NCBI GenBank assembly: GCA_017454215.1
Contig: JAFTDL010000077.1
Span: 1 to 39,479, forward strand
DNA from: Lentisphaeria bacterium
GTDB taxonomy: Bacteria; Verrucomicrobiota; Lentisphaeria; Victivallales; Victivallaceae
Direction of reading: 5' to 3'
Length of the DNA stretch: 39,479 bases
In this document: in pieces, positions 8,413 through 15,132 of the stretch
Position numbering within the stretch: position 1 is the stretch's first letter
Layout: each line of letters begins with the position of its first letter
Notes under the pieces: model-generated
What the model saw: the letters and a program-made list of their open reading frames with translations, nothing else
What the model was told of the DNA's origin: nothing
The model's database searches: none
Program-made: the position numbers and the translations under genes

Positions 8413-9450
8413 ATGGGTGTGACGGAACACATTTGCAATGAACTCAAGCAGCGGCGGGAAAACGGCGTTTATCCGCCGGGTTCGCGCTTCCCCTCCGAAA
8501 GCGTCCTCGCGGACGAGTTCGGGGTCAACAAGATGACCATGAACAAGATCGTTTCCCTGCTGGCGGAACAGCGGTATCTCACCCGCGGCGTGCGCGGCGC
8601 GGGGACGAAAGTCGCCGATCCGCAGACCCGTGCGAGGGGCGCCATCGCCTTTCTTGCCCCGCTGACGCCTTACACGGTCCGGATCCTGAACGGCGTCTAC
8701 GGCGAGGCGGTCCGGCATAATTTCTCCGTGCTGGTGGAGTCCCCGCCTGTCGGGGTCCTCCGGCAGCGTCTGCAGATGCTCCGGTCCGGCGGCATTCGCG
8801 GTGTGGTCAGCGTTTCCTACGGATCTTCGATCCTGCCGGAGGGCATGTGTCAGTTTTGTGTGGACAGCGATCCGTATCCGGTCGTGCCGGACCGGGAGGT
8901 GCATTTTATCGACAGCGACAATTTTCAGGGCGGCGTGCAGATGATGAACGAAATTTTCCGGCGGGGACACCGCGATATCCTGATTTTCAGTGCGGAACGT
9001 TCCCGCGGCTTGCCCGATGCGCCGAAGACGCCCCGGCTCTGCGGATTCCATCAGGTCATGCGGGAAAACGGGATCGCGGATTTCGAGGAACGCACGTTTC
9101 ATCTTGCGCCGAATTCTCCTGCCGATGCCAAGCGCTTCCTGCACGCCGGCCTTGAAAAATACCCGCAGACGACCCTGATCGCGGCGGATTCGGACGGAAT
9201 CACGGAGATGATCCATACTGCCGCGCTCCAACTGGGAGTTGACTGCCCCGGCAAGATCACGCTGACCGGTTTCGGCAATGTGACGCCGCTGCCGATCGCC
9301 AATGTCAATCAGAATCCCGAGCGTCAGGGGGAACTGGCCGCCAGATATCTGATCGATTATGCCTTGACCGGAAAAATGTCCGCACCGCTTTGCGAGCGGG
9401 TGGAGACCAGTCTGACCGGGGTGGAATACATACCGATCCGGCTGCGGTGA
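8413..9450 (+). CDS. GntR-type DNA-binding / LacI-type sugar-sensing transcriptional regulator
   Basis: The N-terminal 65 residues are a GntR winged helix (GVYPPGSRFPSESVLADEFG, then the recognition-helix region VNKMTMNKIVSLLAEQ and the RGVRGAGTKV wing). The remaining 280 residues resemble the LacI/periplasmic-binding sensor domain (GAIAFLAP, IFRRGHRDILIFS, ITLTGFGN). This architecture is known from the arabinose repressor AraR, where sugar binding releases DNA. I chose ATG 8413 because AAAAGGAG ends 7 bases upstream; the in-frame ATG at 8395 overlaps that site. The effector is probably a sugar released by the divergent operon products, which is inference. Confidence 0.88.
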   Translation: MGVTEHICNELKQRRENGVYPPGSRFPSESVLADEFGVNKMTMNKIVSLLAEQRYLTRGVRGAGTKVADPQTRARGAIAFLAPLTPYTVRILNGVYGEAVRHNFSVLVESPPVGVLRQRLQMLRSGGIRGVVSVSYGSSILPEGMCQFCVDSDPYPVVPDREVHFIDSDNFQGGVQMMNEIFRRGHRDILIFSAERSRGLPDAPKTPRLCGFHQVMRENGIADFEERTFHLAPNSPADAKRFLHAGLEKYPQTTLIAADSDGITEMIHTAALQLGVDCPGKITLTGFGNVTPLPIANVNQNPERQGELAARYLIDYALTGKMSAPLCERVETSLTGVEYIPIRLR

Positions 9451-9660
9451 AAAGACGCCGCGCCGTTGCCGAAACGAGTCATCCGCGCCGAATGGTGCGA
9501 GCAAAGGGCATTTCGGGCAGTGCAGTACGGAGAAGAGGCTTCCGCAGCTTTCCTCCGTTTTCCTCCGTTTCACTCCGTCCCCGTCCGTACGAAAAGAGAG
9601 GCCGCCGCAAAACGGTAAAGTCTTGCAACGGCCCCTCGGGTGGAGTCGAATTCCGGCGGA
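9451..9660. other. Convergent intergenic region, no gene seen
   Basis: This lies between the end of the regulator and the end of the first invertible-locus pseudopilin. It holds imperfect direct repeats of TCCGTTT near 9550-9580. I see no convincing terminator or gene. Confidence 0.4.
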
Positions 9661-10386
9661 CTACTGCAGGAAGTGGGCGTATTGCGGGGTCATATGAACG
9701 GCCTGGCTGTACGTGTAGGCGCCCCAGATGGAGGCGGGCATGGTGTAGGGGTCGTTGGTGCCGGTGTGGCCGTCGAAGAACAGGAAATTGGCCCGCCCGC
9801 TGTGCCGGACGCTGGGCCACCGCGCCGGTTCCGACGGCCAGTTGGCGAGATAGGTCGAGTAGGCCCCGTCTGCAAGGAAATAGTGGGAGGAAGGTCTCTT
9901 GATATCGCTCCACTTGATGGGCTTGGCGCTGTACTGCAGCACGAAAGCGAAGTTGATGCTGTAGTTCCAGCCGTAGTCGCCGTCGAACCCCGTCGACAGG
10001 CAACCGATATCCGCATACTGCTTGATGGAGCTTCCCTGCAGAAGATCGATGCCGCCGAGTACGGGACAATGGGAAATATAGCCGGATTTGTCCTGCTTGC
10101 TCGTGCCTTTCTTCTGTTTCAGGTGGACGGAGAACGATCTAAACCAACTCTCCTTCATGGCATCGCCGTAGGGCCCGCCGCCCGGTTTGACCGGATTCAT
10201 GAAAAGTCCGTCATAGTCGTCGGTGTAGTTGACGGCTCCGTGTCCCAGCTGTTTGAGCTTGTTGATGCACGAACTGCTCTTGGCCGCGTCCCGGGCCTGC
10301 TGCAGAGCGGGCATGAGCATGGCGGCAAGGATCGCAATGATGGCGATGACCACCAGCAGCTCGATCAGCGTGAAATAACGTCGCGT
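9661..10386 (-). CDS. Pseudopilin-like protein, apparently switched OFF (no start codon in this orientation)
   Basis: The frame encodes [15 protein letters not shown], the pseudopilin helix, and ends with the H-X9-DG motif ([13 protein letters not shown]). Upstream of the helix the frame has no ATG back to a stop near 10542. The only conventional start is a GTG at 10353 inside the hydrophobic helix, which would destroy the processing site. At the position where the paralog at 10945-11739 has its leader, this gene has the inverted form of the same segment. If 10389-10501 were flipped, a Shine-Dalgarno and ATGATG now facing away (10459, plus strand) would join the gene, giving [20 protein letters not shown] and about 256 residues. 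A minus-strand promoter at 10601-10629 would still transcribe it. Confidence 0.8.
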   Translation of the reverse strand, partial: TRRYFTLIELLVVIAIIAILAAMLMPALQQARDAAKSSSCINKLKQLGHGAVNYTDDYDGLFMNPVKPGGGPYGDAMKESWFRSFSVHLKQKKGTSKQDKSGYISHCPVLGGIDLLQGSSIKQYADIGCLSTGFDGDYGWNYSINFAFVLQYSAKPIKWSDIKRPSSHYFLADGAYSTYLANWPSEPARWPSVRHSGRANFLFFDGHTGTNDPYTMPASIWGAYTYSQAVHMTPQYAHFLQ

Positions 10387-10405
10387 AATACTCCTTATGT
10401 GGAGC
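10378..10405 (+). repeat. dif-like recombination site 1L (gene side)
   Basis: Outer arm ACGTCGCGTAA (10378-10388), centre TACTCC (10389-10394), inner arm TTATGTGGAGC (10395-10405). The 11-6-11 layout and the TAA/TTATGT cores match Xer sites such as E. coli dif (arms GGTGCGCATAA and TTATGTTAAAT). It is inverted relative to site 1R and shares its centre. Confidence 0.8.
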
Positions 10406-10501
10406 GGACTTGCGAAATCGAGCAGGAAAAATCTTGTAAATGAGAGGGAGACAGGGGAATGATGGGGAAAAATGAACGGGAACGAAACGACATAAGGAGT
10501 A
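10389..10501. other. Invertible segment 1, translation start facing away from the pseudopilin (OFF)
   Basis: The segment lies between inverted 22-base repeats (10379-10400 and 10490-10511, one mismatch) with an 89-base loop. On the plus strand it carries GGGAGACAGGGG followed by ATGATG at 10459, opening [15 protein letters not shown], which is homologous to the true N-terminus of the paralog ([15 protein letters not shown]). It therefore points away from the gene it should start. The core 10432-10461 matches 26 of 30 bases with the minus strand of segment 2 (11766 down to 11737). Confidence 0.8.
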
Positions 10502-10512
10502 TTATGCGACGC
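10485..10512 (-). repeat. dif-like recombination site 1R (promoter side)
   Basis: Read on the minus strand: outer arm GCGTCGCATAA, centre TACTCC (10496-10501), inner arm TTATGTCGTTT. The outer arm has ATAA where the gene-side site has GTAA; the same difference separates the two sites of locus 2. Confidence 0.8.
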
Positions 10513-10600
10513 ACGAAGACGCTTGCTGTCAATGATTTCTCACTGTCCTTCGGGGGCGTCTCCGATGCTGTCGGCACTGCGTTTTGTCCTACAGTTGCAT

Positions 10601-10629
10601 ATTATACCCGGCGATACGGGCCGTGTCAA
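10601..10629 (-). promoter_or_regulatory. Promoter of invertible locus 1, outside the invertible segment
   Basis: On the minus strand consensus TTGACA (10624-10629) and TATAAT (10601-10606) are 17 bases apart. CTGTAGGACAAAA (10582-10594) follows at the likely transcription start and matches the operator-like motif of neighbouring promoters. The promoter is about 90 bases upstream of site 1R, so inversion does not move it. Confidence 0.8.
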
Positions 10630-10803
10630 GGAAAAAACGCCAAGATTGCAAAATGGTAATGTTTAAAAATTTCGGGGCCGCCAAACCGTGTTTATTTCAA
10701 AATGCCGACAGATTCACCGTTTCATGTTGTTTTTATCGGTACGCCCGGCCGCCGTCCCGTCGATCACCATGCATCAAGGGGGGCAGAGCCTGCCGATATG
10801 TCT

Positions 10804-10857
10804 TATAGGTCCTATAGGTCCTTTTCGCCCGCGTCGCGGGCGATACCTCATACCTCA
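10804..10857. repeat. Compact tandem repeat plus hairpin element
   Basis: Three motifs sit side by side: two perfect copies of TATAGGTCC (10804-10821), a perfect 8-bp stem with a 3-base loop, TCGCCCGC/GCGGGCGA (10825-10843), and two perfect copies of TACCTCA (10844-10857). It lies downstream of the second pseudopilin's stop. The rest of 10660-10944 shows no supported gene. Confidence 0.65.
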
Positions 10858-10944
10858 TTGTCAGCAACGCGTCGAGTTCGACAATCTCGGAGGCTTTTTT
10901 TTGCCCCGGGAGGGGATATACAAAAGCTTGAAATTCGTTTTGTT

Positions 10945-11739
10945 TCAGAAATTCCAGCTTCCGGGATCCGTAGACAGCCAGGACCAATGGTAATCGGGCA
11001 TCTGAAGCGGAACCGCATTGCCGGTGTGCCCGTCGATGAAAAGCAGATTGCCCTTCTCATTGTGCCGCCCGCTGAGCGTAGCCCACGGCGTTCCGGCGTT
11101 TATCCATGCGGCTGTCGGATTGACGCGGTACTGCGAACCGTCTCCCAGGTGAAACACCTTGCCGGGACGACGGATACTTTCGCGCTTGATGGGGTTGCCC
11201 GCTTTGAACGTTGTCGGTTGGGCGGGATAGGTGGTGTTCGGGGAATAATGCTGCAGCAGCTGGTAATTTACGCCGTATTTCCAACCGTAGTCCGCCTCCC
11301 AGCCGCCGCTGGGGTCCGAAATAAGCTGCTGATTGGAGGTCCCGGGAATCGTATCGTTTCCGCCTCGGGCCAAACAGAAAACGGGACTCTTCGACTTGTC
11401 CGCGCCGTCGATCTTGGCAATATTGAGATGCTTTACCAGAACTCCCCACCAACTGTTTGCCGCAGTATTGTCATAACCGTTTCGGGAATTGTTCTTCTCC
11501 CAAGGCATGAAAAATCCCTGATTCTGGTCAGTATAACTGGCTGTGCCGAATCCCAGCTGTTTGAGCTTCGAAACGCAGTCGGCGCTCTTGGCCGCCTCCC
11601 GGGCCTGCTGCAGAGCGGGCATGAGCATGGCGGCAAGGATCGCAATGATGGCGATGACCACCAGCAGCTCGATCAGAGTGAAATAACGTCGCGTAATGAT
11701 CGTTATGTCATGCCGGGACCGATTGTTTTCTCTCATCAT
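10945..11739 (-). CDS. Pseudopilin-like protein, switched ON orientation
   Basis: This 264-residue protein begins [18 protein letters not shown], followed by [13 protein letters not shown], the pseudopilin helix, and ends with [13 protein letters not shown], the H-X9-DG motif. The start at 11739 is preceded by a purine-rich AGGAAGACAGGGAA. The start and Shine-Dalgarno lie inside an invertible segment. The gene-side recombination site is translated as residues of the leader (about 10-17), which prepilin peptidase should remove, so the mature protein would not carry the recombination scar. It is a paralog of the gene at 9661-10386, with near-identical helix-coding DNA. Its promoter is at 11910-11937. 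Function beyond surface or secretion-associated pseudopilin is unknown. Confidence 0.88.
   Translation of the reverse strand: MMRENNRSRHDITIITRRYFTLIELLVVIAIIAILAAMLMPALQQAREAAKSADCVSKLKQLGFGTASYTDQNQGFFMPWEKNNSRNGYDNTAANSWWGVLVKHLNIAKIDGADKSKSPVFCLARGGNDTIPGTSNQQLISDPSGGWEADYGWKYGVNYQLLQHYSPNTTYPAQPTTFKAGNPIKRESIRRPGKVFHLGDGSQYRVNPTAAWINAGTPWATLSGRHNEKGNLLFIDGHTGNAVPLQMPDYHWSWLSTDPGSWNF
11686..11713 (+). repeat. dif-like recombination site 2L (gene side)
   Basis: Outer arm ACGTCGCGTAA, identical to that of site 1L, centre TGATCG (11697-11702), inner arm TTATGTCATGC. It forms an inverted pair with site 2R. Its centre differs from that of locus 1. Confidence 0.8.
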
Positions 11740-11810
11740 TTCCCTGTCTTCCTTTCATTTGCAAGACCGTTTCCGCCCGATTCTTCGATCCGACTTTCAC
11801 ATAACGATCA
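11697..11810. other. Invertible segment 2, translation start facing the pseudopilin (ON)
   Basis: The segment lies between inverted 22-base repeats (11687-11708 and 11799-11820, one mismatch) with a 90-base loop. On the minus strand it supplies the Shine-Dalgarno and ATGATG (11739) of the downstream pseudopilin. It is homologous to segment 1 but in the opposite orientation relative to its gene. If flipped, the frame would stay open from an upstream ATG at 11865 through the loop into the pseudopilin, so the alternative state might give a different, longer leader rather than silence. Confidence 0.8.
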
Positions 11811-11821
11811 TTATGCGACGG
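11794..11821 (-). repeat. dif-like recombination site 2R (promoter side)
   Basis: Read on the minus strand: CCGTCGCATAA, centre TGATCG (11805-11810), TTATGTGAAAG. Against E. coli dif the first arm shares its last seven bases (CGCATAA) and the second arm matches at 9 of 11. It is the most dif-like of the four sites. Confidence 0.8.
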
Positions 11822-11865
11822 TTCGGAAAGTTGAACCGCAGGCGGTTGCGCTTCTTTTTCCCCAT
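11797..11865 (-). CDS. Possible 22-residue leader peptide upstream of invertible locus 2
   Basis: An ATG at 11865 follows GGGGAGG closely (the spacing is short) and opens MGKKKRNRLRFNFPNRR followed by IMIVM and a TGA that lies just inside the invertible segment. Read through the site into the flipped segment, the same frame would fuse to the pseudopilin. Translation is uncertain. Confidence 0.3.
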   Translation of the reverse strand: MGKKKRNRLRFNFPNRRIMIVM

Positions 11866-11867
11866 AT

Positions 11868-11897
11868 CCTCCCCGATTTCGAGAGGGGAGGTTTTTT
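11868..11897 (+). terminator. Plus-strand intrinsic terminator-like hairpin
   Basis: CCTCCCC (11868-11874) pairs with GGGGAGG (11885-11891) across a 10-base loop, followed by six T (11892-11897). It faces plus-strand transcription coming out of the invertible segment. On the minus strand it is a hairpin in the pseudopilin 5' untranslated region. Confidence 0.5.
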
Positions 11898-11909
11898 GTC
11901 CTACTTTAT

Positions 11910-11937
11910 ATTATACCCACGATATTCGCCGTGTCAA
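11910..11937 (-). promoter_or_regulatory. Promoter of invertible locus 2, outside the invertible segment
   Basis: On the minus strand TTGACA (11932-11937) and TATAAT (11910-11915) are 16 bases apart, followed by GTAGGACAAAA (11894-11904), the shared operator-like motif. It resembles the promoter of locus 1 over most of its length, so both loci derive from one duplication. Confidence 0.8.
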
Positions 11938-12002
11938 GAGAAAGTTGATGAAAATTGCCAAAAAGTAATGTTTGTCCGTCTCCTGCCATCTGTCTCATGC
12001 CT

Positions 12003-14927
12003 TTATTGCAGCAGGGCGTCGAGCCGGGCGATCTCCGCGGCGATCTTTTCTCTGGCGGCGTGGTAGTCCTCGAACTTCCAGCCGCCGGGCAGGTTGAAGC
12101 GCCCCGAGCAGAAGCGCTTGCCGTCCTTCATCCAGGATCTCTCGAAATGGGAATCGAGGAACACCGAGTTCTTCGTGAAGTTTTCGTCGAAGTCGAAACT
12201 GCTCTTCAGATCCTTGAGGACCTTTTCGGCGGCGGCGGCCTCTTTGACGAGTCCCTTCTTTCCGGCGGAAGCGATGCGGTTTTCGAGCGTCGTGATGTAG
12301 CGCAGATCGTCCACGCCCTCGCGCATGGCCTCGTAGTTGATGATGAAACCGCCCTTGTGCCTGGGATCCGGCGGCAGGTTGTAGCACCAGTCAACGGATT
12401 CCCCGGTCCCCCCGTCAAGCTCGGTGTAGGGCGAGCCGTCGATGAAGAAGTAGCAGTGGACCATCTGCCCGATGGCTCCCCGGCCGATAGTGCGGAAGAA
12501 CCAGCCCATGGCGAAACGCTTCGCGGCGGGCTTCGAAAAGACGATGGCGTTGTCGATGTTGTAACTCCACAGTTCCTTTCCCTCCCGGGCGCAGCGGGCG
12601 GCGATCTCCGGCCACGTGTCGACGTACCAGAGTTTGCGGGTGCTGTAACGCAGACCGTAGGCGTCCACGGCGGGCGCGATCTTGTCCACCACGTCCTGAC
12701 AGGGCCGCGTGGTCTTGTACCAGAGGTGGGAGTTCCAGAGGCGTGCGCCGCATTTCTTGATCAGGGGCACCTCCCACAGCGCCTTCTGCTTGTTGTGCAG
12801 ATTGCTCAGGAGCTCGTCGAAGGTGTAGAAATACACATCGGGCCAGTTTTCTTTTTTCGCGCGGGCCGTGATCTCGCGGATGGTCCTCATGTAGCGGGCC
12901 GCCCCGTCGGGATCCTTGCAGAACGTGTTCGCCAGAGGCTCCGTTTGGATGACCATGGCTTTCATGCCGTACTTCTTCATGTCCCGGGCGATGCCGGGCA
13001 GGGGCGAGCGTTTCCAGTCCACCGCGCCGTTTGAGAGGAAGATGACGTCCGTGCCCATGGTGAGGTGCATGGTGTTGTAGCCGTGCTCGGCCATTTCCCG
13101 CACGAGTCCGGGATAGAGCTGACAGCTGCCGGGGAAACTGAAGAACCCGGTCCGCTCCCGGACCACGGGATCCAGCTTGAAGGGGCGGACGGTGACCGTG
13201 ACCGGGATGACCCGCTTCCCCCTGGCCGAAGTCAGGGCAAGTTCGCACTTGTAGCTGCCGGGCTTCACGTTTTCCCCGACCGCGAAGGTGAGCCAGAACT
13301 GTTTCGTCTTGCCCTTTTCGAGACGGCAGACGTTCGTTCTTTCGAGACACTGGGGGCCGCGGATGAACTCCGAGGGACCGTAGATGTTGGTCGTGCGCTT
13401 GGGGATCTCCAGCACGACCGCGACGTCGCCCCGGATCCCCTTCTTTTCCAGACCGTCGGCTCCGGTGAGGGTGAGCTCCCCGCAGTCCTCGAGGCCGTGG
13501 ACGCTGAAGCTGACCGGCTCGAACTCGCCCTGCGCGGCCTTCACGTCAAGCGTGATCGTCTCGGGCGCGGCGGCCGGTTTGCTGTTTTCGAAGCAGAGAT
13601 CCATCCAGTCCTGCCTGTCGATGATGTACCCCAGTTTGCGCGACAGCGGACCGGGTTCGGGCACGGGACGGTCGTCGACGAACTTGCGCTCCCTGAGGTA
13701 GCCGGAGGCGATCCTCTTCTGAATGAATTCCGGGAGCAGTTCCGAAAACGTCCTGTCGCTCCGGGTCACGCTCACGCATTTCCACTGGGGGTAATCGATT
13801 TTCCGTCTGTTTGCGGAGGGGATGAACTTGATGTAACCGAGGAACATCCAGCCGCCGGGATAGAGGGTGATCTTTCCGCCGTCCATCCTGACGTCCTTCG
13901 CGATCCTGACCTCGGTGTTTGGGTGATAGGTCTTGCTCGCCGCGCCGATTTGGACCCGGTAGAGATGCTCCCGGTCGGGCACGGAGATCATGAAGTCGAT
14001 GGGAATGGTGTTGGCCCGCAGTCCGAGGTAGACGTCATACTTTCCCGTGAGGCCGGGGGCGTAGGTGAGGGGGAACTCCTCGGCGTTGTTGGCGCTCATC
14101 AGCACGCCGGGATATCCGGGGAAGAAGTTCAGTTTGCGGTAGACCCACCGCCAGCGGTGGGGGATCAGCGTGACGAGGGGCTTGGGCGAAAACTTCTCGA
14201 ATTCGCAGAAAACCACCGTCCCCTCCGGATCGGTGACGCCGGGGACCGGCCGGATCTCCGAGGCGGGAAAGGTCTTTTCCGCCTTCTTCCGCGCAAGAAA
14301 CGCCCCCTTGCGGTAGTTCCCGATCTTCGCGGAATAGATGTTGCCGTAATATTTCCACTTTGGCGTGCTTCCCAGACGGAAGAGTTCGCCCGGCTTGTGC
14401 GTCAGCTTGCCGGCGGAGGGGAAGTCCGCGACGACTTTGCCGTTGAGCGTGACCTGCGCCCGGTTTTCGCCGCGGACGACCCGCAGTTCGTAGTCCCGCA
14501 GGTTCTGCAGTTTGGCGTCGATGAGGTTGTAGAAGTTTTTCGTGCCGGGGAAACAGACCAGCAGCTGACCGTTCTTGCGCACCCAGACGGAGTAGCTGCT
14601 GTTGAAGGTATCCCCGCAGGTCACCACCGGCAGCCACTCCCGGCCCCGGGCGAGATCGGGCGCGAAAAAGACCTCCAGCACCATGCCGTCGGGAAAATAG
14701 AGGCCGTCGGCTTTGCATTCGGCCGTGCCGCCCGAGAAATTGAGAAAGAAGCTCCGGTCGTCCTCGCGGGCCCACGAAACTTTGCCTTTGAGGGCAAGAT
14801 GACTTTTACCCTCGGCGTCGCGGGCCAGAGCACTGCCCGTGCCGTCCTTCAGTGCCCAGTCCGCCGCTTCCAGCCCGGTCATGAGGACCGCTGCCGCCAG
14901 AAGAAACAATGACTTGATTCCGTGCAT
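12003..14927 (-). CDS. Secreted GH123-like glycosidase with N-terminal LamG-like domain
   Basis: This 974-residue protein starts at 14927 after AAAGGG. Residues 1 to about 21 are a signal peptide (KSLFLLAAAVLMTGLEA). Residues 22-215 form one concanavalin/LamG-like domain, then a middle region is shared with the left-edge gene. From about residue 470 it resembles GH123/DUF4091: AAQGEFEPVSFSV opens the beta-sandwich, and WPDVYFYTFDELL supplies an adjacent Asp-Glu pair. In GH123 beta-N-acetylgalactosaminidases such a pair serves substrate-assisted catalysis through the N-acetyl group. Activity on N-acetylated galactosides of host glycans is a family-based inference. It has its own promoter with an operator-like motif and stands alone between the pseudopilins and the aldolase gene. 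Confidence 0.75.
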   Translation of the reverse strand: MHGIKSLFLLAAAVLMTGLEAADWALKDGTGSALARDAEGKSHLALKGKVSWAREDDRSFFLNFSGGTAECKADGLYFPDGMVLEVFFAPDLARGREWLPVVTCGDTFNSSYSVWVRKNGQLLVCFPGTKNFYNLIDAKLQNLRDYELRVVRGENRAQVTLNGKVVADFPSAGKLTHKPGELFRLGSTPKWKYYGNIYSAKIGNYRKGAFLARKKAEKTFPASEIRPVPGVTDPEGTVVFCEFEKFSPKPLVTLIPHRWRWVYRKLNFFPGYPGVLMSANNAEEFPLTYAPGLTGKYDVYLGLRANTIPIDFMISVPDREHLYRVQIGAASKTYHPNTEVRIAKDVRMDGGKITLYPGGWMFLGYIKFIPSANRRKIDYPQWKCVSVTRSDRTFSELLPEFIQKRIASGYLRERKFVDDRPVPEPGPLSRKLGYIIDRQDWMDLCFENSKPAAAPETITLDVKAAQGEFEPVSFSVHGLEDCGELTLTGADGLEKKGIRGDVAVVLEIPKRTTNIYGPSEFIRGPQCLERTNVCRLEKGKTKQFWLTFAVGENVKPGSYKCELALTSARGKRVIPVTVTVRPFKLDPVVRERTGFFSFPGSCQLYPGLVREMAEHGYNTMHLTMGTDVIFLSNGAVDWKRSPLPGIARDMKKYGMKAMVIQTEPLANTFCKDPDGAARYMRTIREITARAKKENWPDVYFYTFDELLSNLHNKQKALWEVPLIKKCGARLWNSHLWYKTTRPCQDVVDKIAPAVDAYGLRYSTRKLWYVDTWPEIAARCAREGKELWSYNIDNAIVFSKPAAKRFAMGWFFRTIGRGAIGQMVHCYFFIDGSPYTELDGGTGESVDWCYNLPPDPRHKGGFIINYEAMREGVDDLRYITTLENRIASAGKKGLVKEAAAAEKVLKDLKSSFDFDENFTKNSVFLDSHFERSWMKDGKRFCSGRFNLPGGWKFEDYHAAREKIAAEIARLDALLQ

Positions 14928-14973
14928 GTTGCATCCCTTTCTCTTTTATCCGGTGCGGAATTGCCGAATGTGG

Positions 14974-15011
14974 TTTTGTCCTACAATATCACCAGTGACA
15001 GTTTTTGTCAA
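14974..15011 (-). promoter_or_regulatory. Promoter with operator for the GH123-like gene
   Basis: On the minus strand TTGACA (15006-15011) and TATTGT (14983-14988) are 17 bases apart. TTGT-CCT-ACAA (14976-14986) overlaps the -10, in the same arrangement as at 1771-1785. This is the clearest copy of the shared motif after the left-edge one. Confidence 0.7.
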
Positions 15012-15132
15012 GCCGAGACCTGTCTTTTTTTTCACTCCGTTTCCGATATTGCATGATACTGTTCCGTAAATCACGGCGGCGGAGGGGGCAGGACACTGTC
15101 ACGCTCCCTTGGGGAAAGGAGCCGATGACAAA

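Noticed and set aside
10378-10512. Inverted repeat as an attC site or insertion-sequence terminal repeats
   Set aside because: There is no transposase, no integron cassette structure and no target duplication; the 11-6-11 arms fit Xer sites better, and the loops are homologous between the two loci.
10395-10577. 60-codon minus-strand frame across invertible segment 1
   Set aside because: It starts with GTG without a clear ribosome site and stops inside the gene-side site. Its resemblance to the flipped form of locus 2 is recorded as part of the switch, not as a gene.
10459-10659. 66-codon plus-strand frame beginning [11 protein letters not shown]
   Set aside because: Only its first part is meaningful: it is the displaced start of the pseudopilin. 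Beyond the recombination site it runs antisense through the promoter.
10378-11821. The true chromosomal dif site
   Set aside because: There are four sites in inverted pairs with two different centres, inside genes; a chromosomal dif is normally single.
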